64,000 nt of DNA from Streptomyces qaidamensis (GTDB taxonomy: Bacteria; Actinomycetota; Actinomycetes; Streptomycetales; Streptomycetaceae), in the NCBI RefSeq assembly GCF_001611795.1, contig NZ_CP015098.1, forward strand, positions 5,642,001 through 5,706,000, written 5' to 3'. The notes beneath the pieces were generated by a model. That model was not told the origin of the DNA. It ran no database searches and saw nothing but the letters and a program-made list of their open reading frames with translations. Every line of letters starts with the position of its first letter. The stretch's first letter is position 1. This document shows positions 49,912 to 57,198 of this stretch, one piece after another. The translations under genes and the position numbers were made by a program.

Positions 49912-49923
49912 CTACGCGCGTAG
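49912..49923 (-). promoter_or_regulatory. nucleoside-regulon operator (perfect palindrome) upstream of purine nucleoside phosphorylase
   Basis: CTACGCGCGTAG, about 26 bases before the GTG and overlapping the position of the -35 region relative to TACCCT at 49899-49894. Confidence 0.78.
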
Positions 49924-49992
49924 ATGGCAGAGCTCACGGGGTGGCGATCGTTGTCTTGTCGTTTCCGACGAGGCGGCTCGCGGGGGCGGCCG

Positions 49993-50430
49993 TCAGCAGG
50001 GGCGCTTACGGAGCTCCATCACGTAGTCGTGGGGGGCGCCGGCCGACTCCGCCGCGTCGGCGATCTCGCCCAGGTAGCGGGCGGAGGGCAGGCCGCCCTC
50101 GTAGGCGTTCAGGGTGAAGGCCCAGGCGGTGTCCTCGCCCTCCAGGGTGTGGACCCGGACGCGTGTACGACGGTAGATGTCCAGGCCCACGCCCTCCCAG
50201 CGGTCGAGTGACTCCTCGTCCATCGGGGCGATGTCGTAGAGGGAGACGAAGACCTGGGAGAACGGGTCCTCCACGATCGTCGGCAGTGCGCCCTCCCAGC
50301 CCATGTGCTCGCCGCCGAAGGTCAGTCGCCATCCGTTCAGCCAGCCGGTGGCGCGCAGCGGCGAGTGCGGGGCGCGGCGGGACATCAGCCGCGCGTCGAG
50401 GTTGCCGGCGTACGCGGCGTAGAGCGACAT
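49993..50430 (-). CDS. gamma-glutamylcyclotransferase family protein
   Basis: 145 residues from ATG 50430 with a GGGGAG element near. It begins YAAYAGNLDARLM, the GGCT-like substrate loop that usually reads YGSN. Further family features are LNGWRLTFGG, TIVEDPFSQVFVSLYDI and LDRWEGVGLDIYRRTRVRV. A Glu in DEESLDRWEG is in the position of the catalytic Glu. It may release pyroglutamate from gamma-glutamyl compounds, but AGN for GSN makes the substrate uncertain. It is divergent from lpdA. Confidence 0.85.
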   Translation of the reverse strand: MSLYAAYAGNLDARLMSRRAPHSPLRATGWLNGWRLTFGGEHMGWEGALPTIVEDPFSQVFVSLYDIAPMDEESLDRWEGVGLDIYRRTRVRVHTLEGEDTAWAFTLNAYEGGLPSARYLGEIADAAESAGAPHDYVMELRKRPC

Positions 50431-50526
50431 GGGGAGAGGGTACGGCAGGCCGCCCGGCGTCACTGTCGTAACAACAGGCGCAGCGGCGGGGCCCCGGGGC
50501 GGTGGCACCGCGAGCGGTGCGGGACA

Positions 50527-51975
50527 ATGGAGTACGTGACTCGGATCGTGATCATCGGTGGCGGACCCGGCGGATACGAAGCGGCCCTGGTGGCCGCCCA
50601 ACTCGGCGCGGAGGTGACCGTCGTCGACTGCGACGGTCTGGGCGGGGCGTCGGTGCTCACCGACTGCGTGCCGTCGAAGACCCTGATCGCCACGGCCGAG
50701 GTGATGACCACCTTCGACTCCTCGTACGAGGAGCTGGGGATCATCGTCGCCGACGACACCCCGCACATCGAGCAGGCCGCCCGGGTGGTGGGCGTCGACC
50801 TGGGCAAGGTCAACCGGCGTGTGAAGCGGCTCGCGCTCGCACAGTCGCACGACATCACCGCCTCGGTGACGCGTGCCGGGGCGCGTGTCATGCGCGGGCG
50901 CGGGCGGCTGGAGGGCATGCAGGCGCTCGACGGGTCGCGCAAGGTCGTGGTGCGCACCGCCGACGGGAGTGAGGAGACGCTCACCGCTGACGCCGTCCTC
51001 ATCGCGACGGGTGGGCACCCTCGTGAGCTGCCCGACGCCCAGCCGGACGGTGAGCGGATCCTGAACTGGACCCAGGTGTACGACCTCGACGAACTCCCCG
51101 AGGAGCTCATCGTGGTCGGTTCGGGTGTGACCGGTGCGGAGTTCGCCGGTGCCTACCAGGCGCTGGGTTCGCGGGTGACGCTCGTGTCGTCGCGGGACCG
51201 GGTGCTGCCGGGCGAGGACCCGGACGCGGCCGCCGTGCTGGAGGACGTCTTCCGGCGGCGCGGCATGAACGTCATGGGCCGTTCCCGGGCGCAGTCCGCC
51301 AAACGGGTGGGGGACCGGGTCGAGGTGACCCTCTCCGACGGGCGCGTCATCACCGGATCGCACTGTCTGATGGCCGTCGGTGCCGTGCCCAACAGCGCGG
51401 GCATGGGGCTGGAGGACGCCGGGGTCAAGCTGCGCGAGTCCGGTCACATCTGGACCGACAAGGTGTCGCGCACGACCGCTCCGGGCGTGTACGCGGCCGG
51501 TGACGTGACCGGCGTGTTCGCCCTCGCGTCCGTGGCCGCCATGCAGGGCCGCATCGCCATGTACCACTTCCTGGGCGACGCGGTGGCCCCGCTGAACCTG
51601 AAGACGGTCTCGTCGAACGTCTTCACCGACCCCGAGATCGCCACCGTCGGCTACACGCAGGCCGACGTCGACGGCGGGAAGATCGACGCCCGGGCCGTGA
51701 AGCTGCCGCTGCTGCGCAACCCGCGCGCGAAGATGCAGGGCATCCGGGACGGCTTCGTCAAGATCTTCTGCCGGCCGGGCACGGGCATCGTGGTGGGCGG
51801 TGTGGTCGTGGCGCCGCGCGCCTCGGAACTGATCCACCCGATCTCGATCGCGGTCGACAACAATCTGACCGTCGAACAGATCGCGAAGGCCTTCACCGTC
51901 TACCCCTCCCTGTCGGGCTCGATCGCCGAGGTGGCACGGCAGTTGCACACCCGCAAGGAGGACGGCGAGGGCTGA
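50527..51975 (+). CDS. lpdA: LpdA-type NAD(P)H quinone reductase/flavoprotein
   Basis: 482 residues from ATG 50527; GTG 50536 is an alternative. It has the fold of dihydrolipoamide dehydrogenases: IVIIGGGPGGYEAAL for FAD, IVVGSGVTGAEFAGAY for NAD(P)H, GVYAAGDVTGVFALASVAA and the late dimer domain. The redox site, normally with two Cys, reads GGASVLTDCVPSK, so only one Cys remains and no disulfide can form. This is the arrangement of mycobacterial LpdA (Rv3303c), a quinone reductase. It is not in a pyruvate dehydrogenase operon. Confidence 0.9.
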   Translation: MEYVTRIVIIGGGPGGYEAALVAAQLGAEVTVVDCDGLGGASVLTDCVPSKTLIATAEVMTTFDSSYEELGIIVADDTPHIEQAARVVGVDLGKVNRRVKRLALAQSHDITASVTRAGARVMRGRGRLEGMQALDGSRKVVVRTADGSEETLTADAVLIATGGHPRELPDAQPDGERILNWTQVYDLDELPEELIVVGSGVTGAEFAGAYQALGSRVTLVSSRDRVLPGEDPDAAAVLEDVFRRRGMNVMGRSRAQSAKRVGDRVEVTLSDGRVITGSHCLMAVGAVPNSAGMGLEDAGVKLRESGHIWTDKVSRTTAPGVYAAGDVTGVFALASVAAMQGRIAMYHFLGDAVAPLNLKTVSSNVFTDPEIATVGYTQADVDGGKIDARAVKLPLLRNPRAKMQGIRDGFVKIFCRPGTGIVVGGVVVAPRASELIHPISIAVDNNLTVEQIAKAFTVYPSLSGSIAEVARQLHTRKEDGEG

Positions 51976-52084
51976 GCGGCCGAATCCGACTCCTCCCTGG
52001 TCACGGGGAGTGCTCGGCCGTGCGTGCGGCATAGGCGGCGGGAATAGGCCTTATACCACCTCCCGCTGCTCAGTGCGAACATCT

Positions 52085-52116
52085 TCTGCTATTCAGCGCA
52101 AACTGCTGAAAGCAGA
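52085..52116 (+). promoter_or_regulatory. inverted repeat in the DeoR promoter
   Basis: TCTGCTATTCAGC and GCTGAAAGCAGA are inverted arms, one base bulged, with a seven-base loop. The right arm overlaps CTGAAA (52106-52111), a -35 candidate for TACTGT (52130-52135). Autoregulation by the encoded DeoR protein is likely; the arm is also long enough to form an RNA hairpin. Confidence 0.55.
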
Positions 52117-52142
52117 CGGTCGCTGGCGTTACTGTCAGTTTC

Positions 52143-53123
52143 GTGTTCGCTGCAGAACGTCGCCAATTGATCCTCGAAATGGTGCGAGCCAACGGGGCCG
52201 TGTCGCTCCGTGAGCTCGCCCGCGTCGTCCAGACCTCCGAAGTGACCGTACGGCGGGACGTGCGCGCGCTGGAGGCAGAAGGACTCCTCGACCGCCGGCA
52301 CGGCGGTGCGGTACTGCCGGGCGGTTTCACGCGGGAGTCCGGCTTTCCGCAGAAGTCTCATCTCGCGACCGCCGAGAAGACCGCCATCGCCGACCTCGCC
52401 GCGAACTTCGTGGAAGAGGGGGAGGCGATCGTGGTCGGGGCGGGTACGACGACCCAGGAGCTGGCGCGCCGGCTCGCCCGGGTGCCCGGGCTGACCGTCG
52501 TCACCAACTCACTCCTCGTCGCCCAGGCGTTGGCCCATGCCAACCGGGTCGAGGTGGTGATGACCGGCGGCACGCTCCGCGGTTCCAACTACGCCCTCGT
52601 CGGCAGCGGTGCCGAGCAGTCCCTGCACGGGCTGCGGGTGTCGCGGGCGTTCCTGTCCGGGAGCGGGCTGACCGCCGAGCGCGGGCTGTCCACGTCCAAC
52701 ATGCTGTCGGCCTCCGTCGACCGGGCGCTGGTTCAGGCCGCGGCGGAGGTGGTCGTACTCGCCGACCACACGAAGCTCGGTACCGACACCATGTTCCAGA
52801 CGGTGCCCACGGATCTCATCACGCGCCTCGTCACGGACGAACCGCCCGCCCACGACGACCGTGCGGCCACGGAACTCCAGGCGCTTGCCGACCAGGGCGT
52901 TCAGATCGCCGTGGCCGGGGGGCAAGGGGGTTCGGCGGGGTCGGGTCCGGGGGGCCCGGGGGGTGATGCCGTCCCGGCGCGTCAGCAGCGCCGGGATGTG
53001 CCGGTGCCGGGGCCTCGGCGGCAGGTGCCGGGGGGTGGGGGCGGGTTGCGCTCCACGACGATGCTGGGGGACCAGGGGCCCGGGGCCGAGCGGGCTCGGG
53101 TGGCGGATCTGCGGCGGCGTTGA
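52143..53123 (+). CDS. DeoR family transcriptional regulator with long C-terminal tail
   Basis: 326 residues from GTG 52143. The N-terminal winged helix is FAAERRQLILEMVRANGAVSLREL, TSEVTVRRDVRALEAEGLLDR and RHGGAV. The sugar-phosphate sensing domain has EGEAIVVGAGTTTQELARRL, LTVVTNSLLVAQALA and VVVLADHTKLGTDTMF. The family normally ends near 260; here a Gly/Pro/Arg-rich tail of about 65 residues follows and runs into repeat-like DNA. TACTGT stands seven bases before the GTG, so the mRNA appears leaderless. The ligand is probably a sugar phosphate; targets are unknown. Confidence 0.88.
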   Translation: MFAAERRQLILEMVRANGAVSLRELARVVQTSEVTVRRDVRALEAEGLLDRRHGGAVLPGGFTRESGFPQKSHLATAEKTAIADLAANFVEEGEAIVVGAGTTTQELARRLARVPGLTVVTNSLLVAQALAHANRVEVVMTGGTLRGSNYALVGSGAEQSLHGLRVSRAFLSGSGLTAERGLSTSNMLSASVDRALVQAAAEVVVLADHTKLGTDTMFQTVPTDLITRLVTDEPPAHDDRAATELQALADQGVQIAVAGGQGGSAGSGPGGPGGDAVPARQQRRDVPVPGPRRQVPGGGGGLRSTTMLGDQGPGAERARVADLRRR

Positions 53124-53170
53124 CGCCGACGGTGGGTTGAGCCGCGGTTGCTTTCACCCGGCGTTACCGT

Positions 53171-53290
53171 TGAGGCCGGGTGGGTCCGCAACCCGGCGGA
53201 ACGGGGTGCCTCCCCCAAGCTCTTCGAGCAGGGGGTGCCCCCCAGCGCCCACCCGTGCCGCCCCGGGCGGCACGCACGCGCGCAGGCTGC
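53171..53290 (+). repeat. intergenic repeat R2, copy 1
   Basis: Starts TGAGGCCGGGTGGGTCCGCA, as at 59931. A small palindrome around CCCAAGCTCTTCGAGCAGGG is inserted at 53210-53245. The end, CGCCCACCCGTGCCGCCCCG, also matches copy 2. A partial second unit of CCCCGGGCGGCACGCATGCG type follows at 53325-53350. Confidence 0.75.
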
Positions 53291-53354
53291 GGGGACCGGG
53301 GGGCCGCCTGCGGCCATCCATGTCGCCCCGGGCGGCACGCATGCGCGCAGGCTG

Positions 53355-53394
53355 CGCGGAACCGCACCCGCGTACGCGGAACCGCACCCGCGTA
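53355..53394 (+). repeat. two exact tandem 20-bp units
   Basis: CGCGGAACCGCACCCGCGTA occurs twice without mismatch, at the edge of the long inverted repeat copy. Confidence 0.85.
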
Positions 53395-53520
53395 CGGCGG
53401 GAAGGGGACGTGTCGGGGGGGTGTCCGCCCGCCGCGGTTGGCGCGTCGAGCCAGTCAGTCGGTACGGGGGTCCATCGCGCCGTTCCGGGGACGGCCCCCC
53501 CGGCGCGGCCCCGACCCACC
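53387..53520 (-). repeat. long intergenic repeat IRL, right copy (inverted)
   Basis: Reverse complement of 48792-48928 over about 135 bases with a few short differences. Together the two copies bracket the segment holding the purine nucleoside phosphorylase, GGCT-like, lpdA and deoR-like genes. Confidence 0.82.
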
Positions 53521-53551
53521 CCGAGGGGTGGGCGCCGCGCCGGGGTGGGAC

Positions 53552-55324
53552 TCAGTCCTTGATCTCGCAGATGGCCGCGCCCGACGTCACCGACGCGCCG
53601 ATCTCCGCGCTCAGGCCCTTGATCGTGCCCGACCGGTGCGCGTTGAGGGGCTGCTCCATCTTCATGGCCTCCAGGACGACGACCAGGTCGCCCTCCTTGA
53701 CCTCCTGGCCCTCCTCGACGGCCACCTTGACGATGGTGCCCTGCATCGGGGACGCGAGGGTGTCGCCGGAAGCCACCGGGCCCGACTTCTTCGCCGCGCG
53801 GCGCTTCGGCTTGGCGCCCGCCGCGAGACCCGTACGGGCCAGGGACATGCCCAGCGACGACGGCAGGGAGACCTCAAGACGCTTGCCGCCGACCTCGACG
53901 ACGACCGTCTCGCGGCCCGGCTCCTCGTCCGCCTCGGTGTCGGCCGGCGCGGCGAACGGCTTGATCTCGTTGACGAACTCCGTCTCGATCCAGCGGGTGT
54001 GGACCGTGAACGGGTCGGACGAGTCCGTCAGCTCGGGCGCGAACGCCGGGTCCTTGACGACCGCACGGTGGAACGGGATCGCCGTCGCCATGCCCTCGAC
54101 CTGGAACTCCTCCAGCGCACGGGCGGCCCGCTGCAGCGCCTCCTTGCGCGTGCGGCCGGTGACGATCAGCTTGGCCAGCAGGGAGTCCCACGCCGGGCCG
54201 ATGACCGAGCCGGACTCCACACCCGCGTCCAGACGCACACCCGGGCCGGACGGCGGGGCGAACGTCGTGACCGTGCCGGGAGCGGGGAGGAAGTTGCGGC
54301 CCGGGTCCTCACCGTTGATGCGGAACTCGAAGGAGTGGCCGCGCAGCTCCGGGTCGCCGTAGCCGAGCTCCTCGCCGTCGGCGATGCGGAACATCTCGCG
54401 CACGAGGTCGATGCCGGCGACCTCCTCGGTGACCGGGTGCTCCACCTGGAGACGGGTGTTGACTTCCAGGAAGGAGATCGTGCCGTCGAGGCCGACGAGG
54501 AACTCGACCGTGCCGGCGCCGACGTAGCCGGCCTCCTTCAGGATCGCCTTGGAGGCGGAGTACAGCTCCTCCATCTGCGCGTCGGACAGGAAGGGGGCCG
54601 GGGCCTCCTCCACCAGCTTCTGGTGGCGGCGCTGCAGCGAGCAGTCACGGGTGGAGACGACGACCACGTTGCCGTGCTGGTCGGCCAGGCACTGGGTCTC
54701 CACGTGCCGCGGCTTGTCCAGGTACCGCTCGACGAAGCACTCGCCCCGGCCGAACGCGGCGACGGCCTCACGGACCGCCGAGTCGTACAGCTCCGGCACC
54801 TCTTCGAGGGTGCGGGCGACCTTCAGACCGCGACCGCCGCCACCGAAGGCGGCCTTGATCGCGATCGGCAGGCCGTGCTCCTCGGCGAAGGCGACGACCT
54901 CGTCGGCACCGGACACCGGGTCGGGCGTACCGGCCACCAGCGGGGCACCGGCGCGCTGCGCGATGTGCCGGGCGGCGACCTTGTCGCCCAGGTCGCGGAT
55001 CGCCTGCGGCGGCGGGCCGATCCAGATCAGGCCCGCGTCCAGGACCGCCTGCGCGAACTCGGCGTTCTCGGAGAGGAAGCCGTAGCCGGGGTGGATCGCG
55101 TCCGCCCCCGACTCGCGGGCGGCGCCCAGCACCTTCTCGATGTCGAGGTAGCTGGTGCCCGGCGTGTCACCGCCCAGGGCGAACGCCTCATCCGCGGCGC
55201 GGACATGCAGAGCGTCCCGATCCGGGTCGGCGTAGACGGCCACGCTCGCGATACCGGCATCCCGGCAGGCCCGGGCCACGCGGACAGCGATTTCGCCACG
55301 GTTGGCGATGAGCACCTTGCGCAC
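53552..55324 (-). CDS. accA2: acyl-CoA carboxylase biotin-carboxylase/carrier subunit
   Basis: 590 residues from GTG 55324, with AAGGAGGGA upstream. The biotin carboxylase part runs from RKVLIANRGEIAVRVARACR through GGGGRGLKVA (ATP), HVETQCLADQHGN and FLEVNTRLQVEHPVTEE. The carrier domain at the end has EAMKMEQP with the Lys that receives biotin. It carboxylates biotin for acetyl- and propionyl-CoA carboxylase complexes together with beta and epsilon subunits (pccB/pccE at 56964-58803) and needs BirA (59038-59928). The 590-residue size matches S. coelicolor AccA2 as I recall. Confidence 0.95.
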   Translation of the reverse strand: MRKVLIANRGEIAVRVARACRDAGIASVAVYADPDRDALHVRAADEAFALGGDTPGTSYLDIEKVLGAARESGADAIHPGYGFLSENAEFAQAVLDAGLIWIGPPPQAIRDLGDKVAARHIAQRAGAPLVAGTPDPVSGADEVVAFAEEHGLPIAIKAAFGGGGRGLKVARTLEEVPELYDSAVREAVAAFGRGECFVERYLDKPRHVETQCLADQHGNVVVVSTRDCSLQRRHQKLVEEAPAPFLSDAQMEELYSASKAILKEAGYVGAGTVEFLVGLDGTISFLEVNTRLQVEHPVTEEVAGIDLVREMFRIADGEELGYGDPELRGHSFEFRINGEDPGRNFLPAPGTVTTFAPPSGPGVRLDAGVESGSVIGPAWDSLLAKLIVTGRTRKEALQRAARALEEFQVEGMATAIPFHRAVVKDPAFAPELTDSSDPFTVHTRWIETEFVNEIKPFAAPADTEADEEPGRETVVVEVGGKRLEVSLPSSLGMSLARTGLAAGAKPKRRAAKKSGPVASGDTLASPMQGTIVKVAVEEGQEVKEGDLVVVLEAMKMEQPLNAHRSGTIKGLSAEIGASVTSGAAICEIKD

Positions 55325-55353
55325 GATTGAGGCTCCCTCCTTGAAACAAGCCG

Positions 55354-55359
55354 AGTTTA
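55354..55359 (-). promoter_or_regulatory. candidate -10 element of accA2
   Basis: TAAACT on the minus strand, about 30 bases before the coding region, with TCGAAG 18 bases further upstream as a weak -35. The transcript would start near 55347 and include the strong ribosome-binding site. Confidence 0.45.
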
Positions 55360-55598
55360 GGGACTGCCGACACGACACTTCGACCCGTCCCCAGTGGTGA
55401 GCTTGCCCACACGGAGCGTGATGCGAGGCTCGCTCGACCCGCGAAATCCCTTGTCGCACCGCGGTACGCAGTACTCCTCCGGGAAACCCTAGCCCTCTCC
55501 TGTGGCCAAGGTCTCTGTCATCACGTGCTGCGGGCCACTCGGTTTCTTTGTGGAGTCCCTACGAATGGCCCAATGATTCTTTGCCGGCGGCCGAACCC

Positions 55599-55627
55599 TT
55601 GTCCCGGGGTTTACCCGTTAGTAGCGT
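55599..55627 (+). promoter_or_regulatory. candidate promoter of the four-span membrane protein gene
   Basis: TTGTCC (55599-55604), a 17-base spacer and TAGCGT (55622-55627), followed by AAGAGGG before GTG 55662. Confidence 0.5.
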
Positions 55628-55661
55628 TCGCGGTGTCCCAAAGCGGAAGAGGGTGGGCCCG

Positions 55662-56138
55662 GTGATACGCAGGCCGGTGGCGTGGGTCGTGGCGGTGGTG
55701 CTGTTCGCCGAGGCGTTCGGAATCGCCGCGCTCAACTGGTTCCTGGGGGTCGTCGTCGACCGGCAGGAGATGTCGCTGGCCGGGCTGGACCCGCACATGA
55801 TGTCGGTGTCGTCGAAGATCGGCGGGATCGCCTTCGGCCTCTACTTCGCCCTGTGCGGCCTGGTCGCCCTGCTCGTGGCGCTGCGGGACCGGCCCCCGGC
55901 GGGCTTCGGACGCGTGCTGCTGATCAGCGCGGCCGTCGTGCACGGGCTGCTGGGCGCGTTCACCGTGGGGCTCGTCGGCTGGCCCGCGTTCCTGTTCATG
56001 GTGCTGGTGCTCGCCCTGATCGTGCTGCTGCTGATGACGTACGACCGTCCGGCCGAGCCCGCCGACACCGCGCCCGGAGGCGGGAGGAGCGGCGAGGGGT
56101 CCCCGGTCACTTCTCCGCCGGCGCCCACAACTCCGTGA
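55662..56138 (+). CDS. four-span membrane protein of unknown function
   Basis: 158 residues from GTG 55662 with AAGAGGG upstream. Hydrophobic segments lie at about 7-30, 52-73, 85-105 and 108-128, followed by a Pro/Gly/Ser tail. It starts RRPVAWVVAVVLFAEAFGIAALNWFLG and has DPHMMSVSSKIGG between segments one and two. No enzyme or transporter motif is visible. It lies between accA2 and maf, overlapping the 3' end of maf tail to tail by 32 bases. Its position in a fatty-acid/envelope locus is suggestive only. Confidence 0.82.
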   Translation: MIRRPVAWVVAVVLFAEAFGIAALNWFLGVVVDRQEMSLAGLDPHMMSVSSKIGGIAFGLYFALCGLVALLVALRDRPPAGFGRVLLISAAVVHGLLGAFTVGLVGWPAFLFMVLVLALIVLLLMTYDRPAEPADTAPGGGRSGEGSPVTSPPAPTTP

Positions 56139-56727
56139 TGCCGACACCCAGTTCGGCCAGCAGCCGCCTCAGCAGGGGCAGGCTGATTCCGATGACGTTG
56201 CCGTGGTCGCCGTCGATGCCGTCGATGAACGGGGCCGAGCGGCCGTCCAGTGTGAACGCCCCGGCGACGTAGAGGGGTTCGCCGGAGGCGACGTAGGCGG
56301 CGATCTCCTCGTCGCTGGGGTCGCCGAAGTGGACGACCGTGGAGGCGGTGGCGGAGACGTAGCGGCCGGTGAGCGTGTCGTAGACGCAGTGGCCGGTCTG
56401 GAGGGTGCCGGCGCGGCCGCGCATCGACTTCCAGCGGGCGGTGGCCTCCCCTGCGTCCGCGGGCTTGCCGAGGGCCTGGCCGTCCAGGTCGAGCACCGAG
56501 TCGCAGCCGATCACGAGCGCGCCCTTGACCTCCGGCCGGGCCGCCACGACGGACGCCTTCGCCTCGGCCAGGGCGAGGGCCAGCTCGGCGGGGGTGGGGG
56601 CGGTGACGGCGTCCTCGTCGACGCCGCTCACGATCACCTCGGGGGCGAGGCCGGCCTGGCGGAGCAGTCCGAGCCGGGCGGGGGACTGGGAGGCGAGGAC
56701 GAGTCGCCTGCGGCGCTGATCAGTCAT
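56107..56727 (-). CDS. maf: Maf family nucleotide pyrophosphatase
   Basis: 206 residues from ATG 56727; ATG 56745 would add six residues. Family motifs are LVLASQSPARLGLL, ALALAEAKASVVAARP, LVIGCDSVLDLDGQALGKP, TLQTGHCVYD and GIDGDHGNVIGISLPLL. Maf proteins hydrolyse modified or non-canonical nucleoside triphosphates, especially dTTP/UTP and methylated pyrimidines, and affect septation in Bacillus. It is the last gene of pccB-pccE-small membrane protein-maf. Confidence 0.93.
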   Translation of the reverse strand: MTDQRRRRLVLASQSPARLGLLRQAGLAPEVIVSGVDEDAVTAPTPAELALALAEAKASVVAARPEVKGALVIGCDSVLDLDGQALGKPADAGEATARWKSMRGRAGTLQTGHCVYDTLTGRYVSATASTVVHFGDPSDEEIAAYVASGEPLYVAGAFTLDGRSAPFIDGIDGDHGNVIGISLPLLRRLLAELGVGITELWAPAEK

Positions 56728-56760
56728 GCCCGTCAGGTTAGTCACCTTGGCGAGGCGGAC

Positions 56761-56898
56761 TCACCTCACTCCGATCACGATCATCGCGAGCACCATCGCC
56801 AGGGCCAGGAGAACGCTCAGCCGCCGCAGCATGCCCTGCATGTCACGCAGTTCTTCGGGCGGTTCGTTCTCGGGGTCGGACCACAGCATGCCTTCCAT
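56761..56898 (-). CDS. mmpB: 45-residue single-span membrane protein (MmpB-like)
   Basis: 45 residues from ATG 56898; ATG 56889 would give 42. The N-terminal half is acidic (MLWSDPENEPPEELRDMQGM). The second half is one membrane segment (LSVLLALAMVLAMIVIG) ending in VR. I recall a conserved Streptomyces family called morphogenic membrane protein MmpB with this pattern, so the name is from memory. The gap to pccE is 65 bases and to maf 33 bases on the same strand, indicating one operon. No good ribosome-binding site is seen. Confidence 0.75.
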   Translation of the reverse strand: MEGMLWSDPENEPPEELRDMQGMLRRLSVLLALAMVLAMIVIGVR

Positions 56899-56963
56899 GG
56901 TCGGAGGGGGGGTGGGCCGGCGCCTGAGTACGCGTACTCAACTTGTCGGGCCCACCCCACAGG

Positions 56964-57173
56964 TCACCCCGGCCAGTAGGTGCGGCCCCACGCCGCCGGT
57001 CCCGGCAGGGGCAGGCGGTGGGACGCGATGCGGGACGGGTCGGACCAGGAATCGCGGGACGTCGGCGCGCCGGGCGGGGCGGCTGCCGCCGCCGCGGCGC
57101 GGGCCCTGACCACCGCCAGGGCGGCGGCCAGCTCCTCCGGGGTCGGGTTGCCCCGTACGACCTTGATCGTCAT
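56964..57173 (-). CDS. pccE: acyl-CoA carboxylase epsilon subunit
   Basis: 69 residues from ATG 57173, 25 bases after pccB. It starts IKVVRGNPTPEELAAALAVV, the binding helix of epsilon subunits, then an Ala/Pro spacer and a conserved WSDPSRIASHRLPLPGP and WGRTYWPG end. Epsilon subunits bind the beta core and raise activity in actinobacterial acetyl/propionyl-CoA carboxylases. Size and order match S. coelicolor pccE. Confidence 0.92.
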   Translation of the reverse strand: MTIKVVRGNPTPEELAAALAVVRARAAAAAAAPPGAPTSRDSWSDPSRIASHRLPLPGPAAWGRTYWPG

Positions 57174-57198
57174 GTGGGCCTCCTGGGCTCGCTGCGGG

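Larger units (their letters stand above)
53124..53551. other. repeat-filled intergenic region between deoR-like gene and accA2
   Basis: 428 bases carrying a copy of repeat R2 (53171-53290), two exact 20-bp tandem units (53355-53394) and the right arm of the long inverted repeat (53387-53520). No gene can be supported; apparent frames are compositionally repeat-like. Confidence 0.65.

Noticed and set aside
49887..49937. Upstream ATG (49937) extending the purine nucleoside phosphorylase
   Set aside because: It would lie before the CTACGCGCGTAG operator and the TACCCT -10 candidate, and the extra residues do not fit the family; GTG 49886 is better.
53180..55330. A 716-codon plus-strand frame
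   Set aside because: It is the antisense of accA2, rich in Arg, Ala, Gly, Asp and His, as expected from the mirror of a high-G+C gene; no known domain.
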